Assembly (NCBI GenBank): GCA_030154085.1
Contig: JASKKR010000011.1
Location: 1 to 53,636, forward strand
Direction of reading: 5' to 3'
DNA: 53,636 nucleotides
Source: Candidatus Cloacimonadota bacterium
GTDB lineage: Bacteria > Cloacimonadota > Cloacimonadia > Cloacimonadales > Cloacimonadaceae
Positions 1 to 7,856 of this stretch are shown piece after piece (positions within the stretch are counted from its first letter, which is position 1; each line of letters starts with the position of its first letter). The notes beneath the pieces are model-generated. The model ran no database searches, was not told the DNA's origin, and saw nothing but the letters and a program-made list of their open reading frames with translations. A program made the position numbers and the translations under genes.

Positions 1-1182
1 ATGATGAATATCTTAGTACCAAACATCATTTTTGAAGATCTTGGACTCAAATATGTGGGACCTATCGATGGACATGATACGCCACATCTGATCTCGATTC
101 TAAAGCGGGTCAAAAACAATATCGTGGGCCCAGTCTTGATTCACGTAGTCACTCAAAAGGGTAAGGGTTATCGCCCCGCCGAAAAAGATGCCTCCACTTT
201 CCATGGAATCGGTCCATTTAATGAGCTCAGCAGCAAAATCGTATGTAGTGATGGCAAAAGCTACAGTAACGTAATGGGCGATGCTCTGATGGAGTTAGCC
301 GCCAAACATGATAACGTCGTCGCAATCTCAGCCGCTATGAGTGCCGGAACTGGGCTCAGCGGTTTTGAAAAACAGTATCCCACACGCTTCTTTGATGTAG
401 GGATTGCCGAGCAACATGCTGTAACTTTAGCCGCCGGCATGGCTACTAAAGGAATTAAAGCTTTCGTTGCAATCTATTCTACTTTTATGCAGCGTGCCTT
501 GGATCAGGTGATCCATGATGTGGCGATGCAGCGACTGCCGGTTGTCTTTTGCTTGGATCGAGCAGGACTTGTCGGCGAAGATGGTGCCACTCATCATGGC
601 GCTTTTGATCTGGCTTTTTTGTCCTTTATTCCAAATCTCGTGATCCTCGCTCCCTCATGCGCAGAGGAGTTGGTAGCAATGATAAATTGGGCAGCAACAT
701 ACCAAGACGGTCCCGTCGCCATCCGCTATCCCAGAGGCAAAGCTCTATACCGAGGAATCGAAGTAAAAGACTTCACCCCCGGGAAAGTAGAAATTCTCGA
801 GCCCGGAGATGACATGACGAATCCCCCGATAGCATTTGTCGCGGTTGGTGATGCTTTGACAACTGCTCAGCAAACTGCTGAGATTCTCAAAACAGACGGC
901 ACAAGAGCTGTAATCGTGAATCTACGCAGTGTGAAACCGCTTGATAAGAGAGTCTTAGAGGCTCTCGGAGAGGCTTGCCGATATATCTTTACCTTTGAAA
1001 ACGGTACCCGCTATGGCGGAGTTGGCGCTGGAATTGCCCAACTTTTAGCAGAAAAGTCTGCGCGTGTCATCAATTTTGGCTATCCAGATTCATTTGTCCC
1101 CCATGGTGATATAGAGCGTCTCAAGAAGAATATCGGCTTTGATCCAGATACTCTTGCAGACCGTATCCGACAATATCTATGA
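1..1182 (+). CDS. dxs: 1-deoxy-D-xylulose-5-phosphate synthase, C-terminal part (5' end outside window)
   Basis: Dxs condenses pyruvate and glyceraldehyde 3-phosphate with a TPP cofactor to DXP, the cytosolic entry to the MEP isoprenoid route and a precursor for thiamine thiazole and pyridoxal. The visible 393 residues begin just before the YVGPIDGHD motif, cover the pyrimidine-binding domain (GIAEQHAV with the catalytic Glu, then GEDGATHHGAFD) and end with the transketolase C-terminal domain (RYGGVGAGIAQ). The family is about 620 aa, so roughly 230 N-terminal residues lie upstream; the ATG at base 1 is probably an internal Met. The stop overlaps the mnmE start by 4 bp, implying co-transcription. 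Proximity to the thi operon fits DXP supply. Identification is firm; only the start is missing. Confidence 0.96.
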   Translation: MMNILVPNIIFEDLGLKYVGPIDGHDTPHLISILKRVKNNIVGPVLIHVVTQKGKGYRPAEKDASTFHGIGPFNELSSKIVCSDGKSYSNVMGDALMELAAKHDNVVAISAAMSAGTGLSGFEKQYPTRFFDVGIAEQHAVTLAAGMATKGIKAFVAIYSTFMQRALDQVIHDVAMQRLPVVFCLDRAGLVGEDGATHHGAFDLAFLSFIPNLVILAPSCAEELVAMINWAATYQDGPVAIRYPRGKALYRGIEVKDFTPGKVEILEPGDDMTNPPIAFVAVGDALTTAQQTAEILKTDGTRAVIVNLRSVKPLDKRVLEALGEACRYIFTFENGTRYGGVGAGIAQLLAEKSARVINFGYPDSFVPHGDIERLKKNIGFDPDTLADRIRQYL

Positions 1183-2507
1183 ATGACATTATATGTGCCC
1201 GCATCACAGCTCCCGGGCGAAGCGCTATCGCTGTTATAAGGATCTCCGGCAAAGGTGCGATTGAACTTGTATCCGAATTCTTTAGCCCCCGCCAAAAGCT
1301 ACTTAAGGCTCCAGGAAACAGCATTGTCTATGGGAATTTCCATGATGACTCCGGTAGGATTATCGATGAAGTCCTCCTGAGTGTATTTCGCGCACCGCAC
1401 AGCTATACTGCAGAAGACACCATCGAGTTGAGCTGCCATGGAAATCCTGCTCTTGCAGAACGAATTCTAAGTACATTATTAACCAAAGCACGTCTGGCAA
1501 ATCCTGGTGAATATACTCTTCGCGCCTATCTGAATGGGAGAATGGATCTCAGTCAAGCCGAGGCAGTGAATGATCTCATCACAGCTGAAAGTTCCAAAGC
1601 AGAAACTGCTGCCTTGATGCAGATCAAAGGTTATTTGGGTAGACATCTTAGCAACATTCTTGAAAGAATTCGAGATGCCCGGCTGCGCTGTGAATTAGCA
1701 ATTGATTTTGCCGATCAAGATCTTCCCCAGATTGATCTGGATGACCTTAAGAGGCGGATCCAGCAAATTCTCAAAGATGCCAAAGATCTCTATGCCGAGG
1801 GCTCAGGGGGCATCAAGCTCCGGGAGGGAGTCAAAATCTGCCTGGCAGGCGCCCCAAATACTGGAAAATCATCCCTCTTTAACGCCTTGCTCAAACAAAA
1901 TCGGGCAATCGTGACACCACATCCAGGTACCACTCGTGACTATCTGGAAGAATCTTTTTCTCTAAATGGATATCCAATCGTCTTGTGGGATACCGCCGGC
2001 TTGCGAGACAGCGAGGATAGCATAGAACAAGAAGGCATTGCTCGTAGCTATTCCCTGATGCGCAAGGCAGATCTCATCCTCTTGCTCTACGAAGGTGAAT
2101 ATCCCGGCATCGGTGATGAACTCAGCAACTTTGTTGATAAAATCATCCCTGTGGCAAGCAAAGCCGATATCATTAGCTATCCCGCTTTGCCGGAAGACCA
2201 TGTCAAGATCAGTGTAAAGCTTAAAGACGGCTTGGTTGACCTTTCCGAGAAAATTCTCCAGCGCCTAAGCTTGCCCACGCAGATCATTGACCGCCCCTTG
2301 ATCACTAATAGCCGTCATCTCGCTGCCCTACACCGCTCGATAACTTCTCTTCAAGATGCTTTAACAGCCTTGGATATGAATGCCGGATTTGAGATCATCG
2401 CCTTTGAATTGATTACGGCTGCCTCAGCCCTGGAAGAAATCTTGGGAGTCTTGCCCACTGACGAATTGTTAAACAAGATCTTTTCCGAATTTTGCATCGG
2501 AAAATAG
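1179..2507 (+). CDS. mnmE: tRNA uridine-5-carboxymethylaminomethyl(34) synthesis GTPase MnmE
   Basis: MnmE works with MnmG (also here, at 25137-26987) to modify the wobble uridine of certain tRNAs, using GTP and a methylene-THF-derived carbon. The 442 aa are full length. The N-terminal folate-binding domain (about 1-115) starts DIICARITAPGRSAIAVIR. The G domain inserted in the helical domain (about 215-370) shows the P-loop GAPNTGKSS and DTAGLRD. The protein ends in FCIGK, the family C-terminal signature with its functional cysteine. The ATG overlaps the dxs stop (ATGA). A 7-bp inverted repeat at 2515-2536 follows but has no T-run, so I do not call it a terminator. Confidence 0.97.
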   Translation: MNDIICARITAPGRSAIAVIRISGKGAIELVSEFFSPRQKLLKAPGNSIVYGNFHDDSGRIIDEVLLSVFRAPHSYTAEDTIELSCHGNPALAERILSTLLTKARLANPGEYTLRAYLNGRMDLSQAEAVNDLITAESSKAETAALMQIKGYLGRHLSNILERIRDARLRCELAIDFADQDLPQIDLDDLKRRIQQILKDAKDLYAEGSGGIKLREGVKICLAGAPNTGKSSLFNALLKQNRAIVTPHPGTTRDYLEESFSLNGYPIVLWDTAGLRDSEDSIEQEGIARSYSLMRKADLILLLYEGEYPGIGDELSNFVDKIIPVASKADIISYPALPEDHVKISVKLKDGLVDLSEKILQRLSLPTQIIDRPLITNSRHLAALHRSITSLQDALTALDMNAGFEIIAFELITAASALEEILGVLPTDELLNKIFSEFCIGK

Positions 2508-2684
2508 CCTCATAATCAGCTATCCTACCAGCTGATACTGTTCGATAAAACCTGGTCTCCTCCCAATAAGTTACATCCAGATAGGAGTTAGAGAAAAAAT
2601 ACATTGACCTTGACACAAAATGATGGGCTAATTAGGTAGGCTAATCTACGTTTTGATTTTCATAATATTTTTGAGGATGGAGTT

Positions 2685-3462
2685 TTGGAACGCATAGCAT
2701 CAAAAGCCTTAGCTGAAAACCTTCGAGAGACTAGAGCAGCTTTTTATCCAACTCAGCACACCTGCACGCAAAGCGTTGGTAAAACTAGAACCGCACTGTA
2801 CTAATGTAGATCGCTGCTTCAGGATGCTTCAGGATATTCTTACTAAGAACTTAGTCTATTGGCAGAAACATGCCAATATCCATGAATGGTTGCATAATTT
2901 GGGTGATCCTACTTTGGAGCTTATGTCAGACAGATTGAAGATAACAGAATTTTACAGTTATTGGGAACAGCAAATCCAGAAAGCTCAGTCTACTGAAGAA
3001 CTCAAAGATATCCCTGCTTTTACCGAAATCGCTGCTATGTATAGAGATTATATTACCCTCTTTTCAACCTTGAGCCACAGAATCCAATACATATTTTACC
3101 TACTTGGCCTACCTACAATGGTGGATCTGATGAACCATCTACTCTGGGATCTCAATCGACAATTGGCTGATCTGTTTCGCAATAGAAATATAATTAATGC
3201 CCATCCTAATATCTCGCAGGAATTTGACTCTCTTCTAAAGAAAAATCTGCAACAGATGGAGCATTATACCCGTTTAATATTTGGCGATCCAGAAAAGCTC
3301 CTTCTCCTTTCCGTGCGTAGTGGTGCTCCGATGAGCCTCCCTGGAGCTATGGATACCTTTTTGAATATCGGTTTGAATGGCGAGATTACTCAACAACTAT
3401 CCCTAAAAGAAAACTATGGCTGGACAGCGTTCCACAGAAAATGTTATGAGACCCACAACTGA
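2685..3462 (+). pseudogene. fragment of a pyruvate phosphate dikinase (PEP/pyruvate-binding) family gene, frameshifted and truncated
   Basis: The open frame from a TTG at 2776 to 3462 ends with SVRSGAPMSLPGAMDT, which closely matches the PPDK signature SVRSGAxxSMPGMMDT and continues FLNIGLN. It then stops at 3462, about 30 residues later, with no ATP-binding remainder, swivelling His domain or PEP-binding barrel, which together need several hundred more residues. At the 5' side a better start is TTG 2685 with GAGGA seven bases upstream. That frame reads LERIASKALAENLRETRAAF and, if one T of the T5 run at 2741-2745 were absent, continues as IQLSTPARKALVKLE into the main frame. I infer an old gene with one frameshift and a 3' deletion. 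The long helical stretch before the motif (about 200 aa) has no recognised domain. An isolated TTGACA lies at 2610. It could instead be a short expressed protein. Confidence 0.6.
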
Positions 3463-3535
3463 TTCTTGATATATATTAGCCGAACTTTACCACCTCTTTT
3501 GACCAATCGAAAAAAGGTTAAATATAAAAAAGGGA

Positions 3536-3563
3536 TTGACAAAAAAGGCACCACAAATACAAA
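3536..3563 (+). promoter_or_regulatory. probable sigma-70 promoter of the thiamine operon
   Basis: A perfect TTGACA at 3536-3541 is followed after 16 bases by TACAAA (3558-3563), four of six matches to the -10 consensus. It sits directly before the TPP riboswitch, so transcription would begin at about 3570, the 5' edge of the aptamer. The position relative to the riboswitch is the strongest argument. Confidence 0.6.
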
Positions 3564-3569
3564 TACAAA

Positions 3570-3655
3570 CAACAGGGGTGCTGGATCAATTGATCCGGCT
3601 GAGAATAGACCCTTCGAACCTGATCCGGATAATGCCGGCGTAGGAAAAGACTCAA
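3570..3655 (+). promoter_or_regulatory. TPP riboswitch (THI element)
   Basis: The conserved aptamer blocks are present in order: GGGGTGC (3575-3581), a short self-complementary P3 arm (GGATCAATTGATCC, 3583-3596), GCTGAGA (3598-3604), ACCCTTCGAACCTGATCC, then GGATAATGCCGGCGTAGGAA. These match the THI-box consensus that binds thiamine pyrophosphate. The genes behind it are all thiamine biosynthetic, which confirms the call. The aptamer ends about 60 bases before the thi4 start, leaving room for the expression platform at 3679-3710. Confidence 0.96.
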
Positions 3656-3678
3656 TTGCATATCGAAGGACAATTCTT

Positions 3679-3710
3679 TTTCCCCTGAATAACTACCTAT
3701 AAAGGGGAAA
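3679..3710 (+). promoter_or_regulatory. Shine-Dalgarno-masking hairpin of the thi leader
   Basis: TTTCCCCT (3679-3686) is perfectly complementary to AGGGGAAA (3703-3710), an 8-bp stem with a 16-nt loop. The right arm contains the AGGGG Shine-Dalgarno of thi4 (ATG at 3713). No T-run follows, so the likely mechanism is translational: TPP binding would favour this hairpin and hide the ribosome site. The anti-sequestering partner was not identified. Confidence 0.65.
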
Positions 3711-3712
3711 CA

Positions 3713-4483
3713 ATGGAAAAAGACATTTCCACATCCATCCTGAGTGCATGGACTCAGAAACTCCAAGCTGCCACAGCCTCAGATCTAATCATCGCCGGAG
3801 CAGGACCATCGGGCTTGATTTGTGCTTCCGAATTAGCCCGTTTAGGTTATGCCGTCACGATCATCGAAAAGAATCTCGCTCCCGGTGGAGGCATGTGGGG
3901 CGGCGCTATGCTCTTCAATGAAATAGTCATTCCTTCTGCCGCTATACCTATTCTTGAGGCTTACAAAATATCTTACAAACAGGCCACCAAAGAGCTTTAC
4001 ACCGTCGATTCCTGTGAAGCCACATCCGCTTTGATCTACCACGCCAGCCACAATGGAGCAAAGATCTTTAATGCCGTCGTCGTGGAAGACCTGATTATTA
4101 CCGAAAACAAGGTAAACGGTGTGGTTATAAACTGGGCACCGGTACATGAACGAGGAATGCAGGTAGATCCGCTTTGTCTGGAAGCTAAGGCTGTGTTGGA
4201 CGCTACTGGACATCCTTGTGAAGTGGTGAGTATCCTGACGGCAAAGAATCACTTCCGACTAACCGATGGTAAGAGTTCGATTGAGTATGAGCGCTCGATG
4301 AACGCTAAAATGGGAGAAAAGGCTGCAGTCGAGCATACAGCGGAGGTATTCCCGGGACTCTTTGTCTGTGGCATGGCAGCCTGCGGAGTAAGCGGCAGCA
4401 ACCGGATGGGACCGATCTTTGGGGGCATGCTTCTTTCTGGGATGAAGGTCACCAAATTGATTGCTGCTGCCTTGGAGAGATAG
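3713..4483 (+). CDS. thi4: Thi4-type thiazole synthase (sulfide-dependent prokaryotic class)
   Basis: Thi4 makes the ADP-thiazole precursor of thiamine from NAD, glycine and sulfur. The 256 aa show an N-terminal FAD/NAD fold (IIAGAGPSGLICASELA, about residues 24-40), PGGGMWGGAMLF, DATGHPCEVV and a C-terminal CGMAACGVSGSNRMGP segment, all typical of the archaeal/anaerobic class. That class uses free sulfide with Fe(II) rather than a suicidal Cys. The active-site stretch reads ERGMQVDPLC: the sulfur-donor position (Cys in yeast, His in methanogen enzymes) is Gln150 here, with a Cys four residues after it. The ATG has AAAGGGG upstream within the leader hairpin. First gene of the riboswitch operon. 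No thiG, thiS or thiF is visible in the window. Confidence 0.93.
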   Translation: MEKDISTSILSAWTQKLQAATASDLIIAGAGPSGLICASELARLGYAVTIIEKNLAPGGGMWGGAMLFNEIVIPSAAIPILEAYKISYKQATKELYTVDSCEATSALIYHASHNGAKIFNAVVVEDLIITENKVNGVVINWAPVHERGMQVDPLCLEAKAVLDATGHPCEVVSILTAKNHFRLTDGKSSIEYERSMNAKMGEKAAVEHTAEVFPGLFVCGMAACGVSGSNRMGPIFGGMLLSGMKVTKLIAAALER

Positions 4484-4487
4484 ATTC

Positions 4488-5114
4488 ATGCAGGATTTTG
4501 GACTTTACATTGTGATCACAAATCCTGTTTTAGGATATCTTAAGTTCACCGAGATCTGTGTGGCAGAAGGAGTAAAGATGATCCAGCTCAGGGAGAAAAA
4601 GCTTACCGACCGCAAGCTGCTCAACCTTGCCCGACAAATGCGCTCCATCACTCATAAAAGTCAAACCAAATTCGTTATTAATGACAGATTGGACATCGCT
4701 ATGCTCTGTGATGCTGATGGTCTTCACTTGGGTCAAGATGATCTGCCCTGGTGGGAAATTCGAACCCTCTGGTCCAAAATACTCGGTGTTTCCACCCACA
4801 ATATGGACCAGGCAAAAGCTGTATTGCAAGCTCCCCTGCTGCCAGACTACATGAGTTTTGGTCCCATCTATCCTACATCTGCCAAGGAGAATCCGGATCC
4901 CCCACTGGGAACAGCACAATTAACTGAAATTTACAAGCTTCGAAAATGCCCCATCCTCGCTATCGGTGGCATCTTTGAACATAATCTCAAAAGTATAACC
5001 GACTGCAATATCAAAAATGTTGCTATGATCCGACAGTTTTGCGAGTTAGATGATCCGCACAAACTGCGAAACAAAATTCGGCACATCAAACAAGCCTTAG
5101 AGGAGAGGAAATGA
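4488..5114 (+). CDS. thiE: thiamine-phosphate synthase ThiE
   Basis: ThiE joins HMP pyrophosphate and the thiazole phosphate to thiamine monophosphate. From ATG 4488 (GGAGAG about 8 bases upstream, 4 bp after the thi4 stop) the protein is 208 aa, normal for this TIM-barrel family. Motifs are GVKMIQLREK, FVINDRLDIA, DGLHLGQDDLP and FGPIYPTSAKENPDPPLG, with AIGGIF near the phosphate site. A longer frame opens at 4461 but would run into thi4, so the internal ATG is preferred. The C-terminal phosphate loop reads NVAMIRQFCEL, somewhat divergent from the usual GVAVISAI. The stop overlaps thiC by 4 bp. Confidence 0.93.
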   Translation: MQDFGLYIVITNPVLGYLKFTEICVAEGVKMIQLREKKLTDRKLLNLARQMRSITHKSQTKFVINDRLDIAMLCDADGLHLGQDDLPWWEIRTLWSKILGVSTHNMDQAKAVLQAPLLPDYMSFGPIYPTSAKENPDPPLGTAQLTEIYKLRKCPILAIGGIFEHNLKSITDCNIKNVAMIRQFCELDDPHKLRNKIRHIKQALEERK

Positions 5115-6385
5115 CACAACTTTCACAAGCAAAAAGTGGCATCATAACAGAGCAAATGCAACGTGTAGCCAAACATGAAAATATAGATCCCGATAGTCTT
5201 CGCGAGCTAATCGCGCAAGGGAAAGTGGTAATTCCACACAACGTCCATAGCCCTGCTCGAGCCATGGGAATAGGTAAAAATATGAAGGTCAAGATAAACG
5301 CCAATATCGGCTGCTCGGATATGGGTAGCTCGCTGGACGAAGAACTCCGCAAGCTTGAGATCTGCAACCGTTACCAAGCTGATAGCGTGATGGATCTATC
5401 CACCGGCAGCCATTTACATGAAATCCGCAGTAAAATTCGAGAAAATACTGATCTCATTCTGGGCACCGTGCCAATCTATGCCGTAGCTGCCAAATTGGAA
5501 GAGCAGGGCAAAGACATCAGGTCATTGGAAGCAGATATGCTCTTTGACGAGATCCAAGCTCAAGCCGAGGAAGGCATTGACTTTATCACTGTCCATGCTG
5601 GGATCAATCGTTTTTCTTTGGATAGTCATCTCAAAGATAAGCGCACTTTAGGTGTAGTGAGTCGCGGAGGCAGTTTGCTGAAGCGATGGATGCTGCATAA
5701 AAACAGCGAAAATCCCCTCTATGAAGAATATGATCGACTCCTCAAAATCTGCTCTGAACATGATGTTACCCTGAGTTTGGGAGACGGATTGCGACCGGGA
5801 GCCTTGAGTGATGCCACCGATAGTTCTCAGATTGGAGAATTGATCGTTTTAGCCGAATTAGCAAAACGCGCCCGCAAAGCAGGAGTGCAAGTTATGATCG
5901 AAGGACCCGGTCATATCCCTCTTAACGAGATTCAGGCAAATGTAAAACTGCAAAAATGTCTCTGTGATGATGCTCCATTTTATGTGCTAGGACCATTACC
6001 CACCGATATTGCTTGTGGTTATGATCATATCAGCGGTGCCATCGGCGCTGCTCTTGCCGCCTGGCACGGAGCGGATTTTCTCTGCTACCTCACTCCCGCT
6101 GAACATCTCTGTCTACCGGATCTCGACGATGTTAAACAAGGGATAATCGCCACTCGAATTGCTGCTCACGTGGCTGACATCGCCCGAGGACATCCCCAAG
6201 CTCGTGAAATTGATGACGCTATCTCCCAAGCAAGGCGTAAGATGGATTGGGAAAAGATCTTTGCGCTGAGCCTGGATCCAGATTGGAGTCGCCAGAGAAA
6301 AAACAATAGCTCTATGGATGCGCAAGATCATTGCAGTATGTGTGGAAATCTCTGCGCAATCAAGACTGATAAAGCCAATGAATAG
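5111..6385 (+). CDS. thiC: phosphomethylpyrimidine synthase ThiC
   Basis: ThiC is a radical SAM enzyme that rearranges aminoimidazole ribotide to HMP phosphate, the pyrimidine half of thiamine. At 424 aa it belongs to the short form lacking the N-terminal extension of proteobacterial ThiC. Recognisable blocks are INANIGCSD, MDLSTGSHLHEIR, FITVHAGI, VSRGGS, SLGDGLRPGAL, MIEGPGHIPLNEI, GPLPTDIACGYDHI and YLTPAEHLCLPD. The C-terminal cluster motif reads CSMCGNLC, that is CX2CX3C, one residue shorter than the CX2CX4C of the E. coli type. It overlaps thiE by 4 bp and thiD by 8 bp, so it is translationally coupled in the riboswitch operon. Confidence 0.96.
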   Translation: MTQLSQAKSGIITEQMQRVAKHENIDPDSLRELIAQGKVVIPHNVHSPARAMGIGKNMKVKINANIGCSDMGSSLDEELRKLEICNRYQADSVMDLSTGSHLHEIRSKIRENTDLILGTVPIYAVAAKLEEQGKDIRSLEADMLFDEIQAQAEEGIDFITVHAGINRFSLDSHLKDKRTLGVVSRGGSLLKRWMLHKNSENPLYEEYDRLLKICSEHDVTLSLGDGLRPGALSDATDSSQIGELIVLAELAKRARKAGVQVMIEGPGHIPLNEIQANVKLQKCLCDDAPFYVLGPLPTDIACGYDHISGAIGAALAAWHGADFLCYLTPAEHLCLPDLDDVKQGIIATRIAAHVADIARGHPQAREIDDAISQARRKMDWEKIFALSLDPDWSRQRKNNSSMDAQDHCSMCGNLCAIKTDKANE

Positions 6386-7163
6386 CAGAATCCTCAGTAT
6401 TGCTGCTCTCGATAGCAGCGGAGGTGCAGGCATGAATCAGGATATCCGTGTTGCCACCCTATTTCAGCGCTCCATCTATTGCTGTCCCACCGGATATACT
6501 ATCCAAAGTTCGCAGGGGGTGGAGGCTATCTGCCCCCTCTCCCCTAGTTTTTTTCGAAAGCAACTTTGCCGCATATTAGACGAGTATAATCCGCAATATA
6601 TCAAGATCGGAGCTCTGTGCGCTCCCTCCCAAATCAGCATCTTAAAAGAGATACTATCTGAGTATAAATGCCTGAATATCCTGATCGATCCTATCCTCAA
6701 ACCAACCAAAGGAATAAGTTTTATCAGCAACCCAAAGCTTTATCAAGAGCTATTAAAAATAGCGGAATTCATCAGCCCAAATTGGAATGAATTAGCAGAG
6801 ATTTCTGGACGTCCCATCCATAATTTCGCCATGAGCCTGGACGCCGCAAAACTCCTTGTCCAAAGATATAAGATCAATATCCTGCTTACCGGAGGTCATG
6901 CAAATTGTGATCCGATTCCGGAGACATACATCTCAGTTGACAACACAAAGACTCACTATCTGCCTAAAAAGTACTGGAACTACTCTCACGGAACCGGCTG
7001 TGCACTGTCAATGACCTTTCTCTGCTATCTGGAGGATGGATATTCCGCAGAAAAAGCTTTTTGCGCAGCATCTCACTGGGTAAGTGATTTTTATGATAAG
7101 CTCAATGAACATTCCAATATAAATTTGGATATGGATAAGCATAGCAGAGATTTTCCCACATGA
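6378..7163 (+). CDS. thiD: hydroxymethylpyrimidine (phosphate) kinase ThiD
   Basis: ThiD phosphorylates HMP and HMP phosphate, giving the pyrophosphate used by ThiE. From ATG 6378 the protein is 261 aa, the usual size of the ribokinase-like family. Motifs are ALDSSGGAGMNQDI at the N-terminus, IKIGALC, DPILKPTKG, PNWNELAEISG, LLTGGH and the catalytic HGTGCALS near the C-terminus. A longer frame from 6318 lies wholly inside thiC, so the start at 6378, overlapping the thiC stop by 8 bp, is chosen. It is the last thi gene; an imperfect hairpin follows at 7208-7236 (AAACTGG/CCAGTTT) but has no T-run. Confidence 0.94.
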   Translation: MNSRILSIAALDSSGGAGMNQDIRVATLFQRSIYCCPTGYTIQSSQGVEAICPLSPSFFRKQLCRILDEYNPQYIKIGALCAPSQISILKEILSEYKCLNILIDPILKPTKGISFISNPKLYQELLKIAEFISPNWNELAEISGRPIHNFAMSLDAAKLLVQRYKINILLTGGHANCDPIPETYISVDNTKTHYLPKKYWNYSHGTGCALSMTFLCYLEDGYSAEKAFCAASHWVSDFYDKLNEHSNINLDMDKHSRDFPT

Positions 7164-7561
7164 TCTGAAAGCTATGGTAAGGAAATTATGCAAACAAGAG
7201 CATCCCTAAACTGGCAAGAGCTGGCACTTCCAGTTTGCTAAGTGCTTGGAATAGTAGCACTCTTGCTGCCTCCCCCGTTTCTTGCCCATTTGAGAAGTGA
7301 GCAAGAAACGGGAAAATAAAGAGTTACAGCTTTGTGAAGTGTGTTTGAAGATCATTATTATGCGCTGGGATTCAAGGTAGCGAACAATTTAGAAACGAGC
7401 AATAGAAGATAAGCTCAGCTTGCTATTTTCGCGTTATAGACATAGATATAAACCACGATGGCTACTATATCCCAGGCAAAGCCAAAATTCTTTCTTGACA
7501 AATATATGGCATCTATCAGATTGGAAAATCTTTAAATTATAAACAAAAGGTGGTGATGTAA
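7164..7561. other. 398-bp gene-free stretch between thiD and rpsU
   Basis: No coding region is supported here. It holds a 7-bp hairpin (7208-7236), copy A of the 100-bp dispersed repeat (7239-7338) and, close to rpsU, a TTGACA at 7495-7500 that may be the rpsU -35 box; no good -10 is seen at 16-18 bases. The remainder (7340-7490) shows nothing I recognise. Confidence 0.6.
7239..7338 (+). repeat. 100-bp dispersed repeat, copy A
   Basis: This block runs from TAAGTGCTTG to CTTTGTGAA and recurs with the same length at 31573-31672 and 46970-47069. Copy A has the best central hairpin: CCCGTTTCTTGC (7274-7285) pairs perfectly with GCAAGAAACGGG (7301-7312) around a 15-nt loop. It lies between thiD and rpsU. 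The left 35 bases are more diverged than the right 65. No transposase, target duplication or open frame is associated. Confidence 0.85.
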
Positions 7562-7768
7562 TTGCCTACAGTCGTAGCTAAAGAAAACGAATCCTTCGAT
7601 TATCTTTTGAAACGCTTTAAAAAGAAATGCGAAAAAGCCGCAATTCTTTCTGAAATAAAGAAGCATCAGGCTTACGAAAAGCCCAGCGTGAAAAAGAAAC
7701 GCGAAGCTAACGCTGCTCGCCGTAAAATGCTCAAAATGCAGCGTAGAATGCAACGTTACATGAGATAA
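7562..7768 (+). CDS. rpsU: 30S ribosomal protein S21
   Basis: S21 is a small basic protein of the 30S platform. The 68 aa (PTVVAKENESFDYLLKRFKK, then a Lys/Arg-rich tail KKKREANAARRKM) match the family in length and motif order. The start is TTG at 7562, preceded by AGGTGGTGAT; no ATG is available near the conserved N-terminus. It heads the rpsU-cvpA-mutS2-dnaG-rpoD cluster, a variant of the classical macromolecular-synthesis operon, but a strong terminator at 7801 separates it from the rest. Confidence 0.96.
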   Translation: MPTVVAKENESFDYLLKRFKKKCEKAAILSEIKKHQAYEKPSVKKKREANAARRKMLKMQRRMQRYMR

Positions 7769-7800
7769 AGCCTCAAAAATTAAGCTTTACAGAGAATCAG

Positions 7801-7837
7801 GCATACAGGGATTGTAAAAAGTCCCTGTATGCTTTTT
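7801..7837 (+). terminator. intrinsic terminator after rpsU
   Basis: GCATACAGGGA (7801-7811) pairs perfectly with TCCCTGTATGC (7822-7832) around a 10-nt loop and is followed by TTTTT. It sits 33 bp after the rpsU stop and 20 bp before cvpA, so rpsU transcripts mostly end here and cvpA onward depends on readthrough or a separate promoter. Confidence 0.9.
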
Positions 7838-7856
7838 ATAGCACAAGGAAGAAAAT

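Noticed and set aside
2610-2645. Promoter for the PPDK-like fragment (TTGACA at 2610)
   Set aside because: No -10 with acceptable match at 16-18 bases; kept only as a remark.
3466-3702. 78-aa open frame in front of thi4
   Set aside because: It is the TPP riboswitch and its expression platform read as protein; low complexity and no ribosome site.
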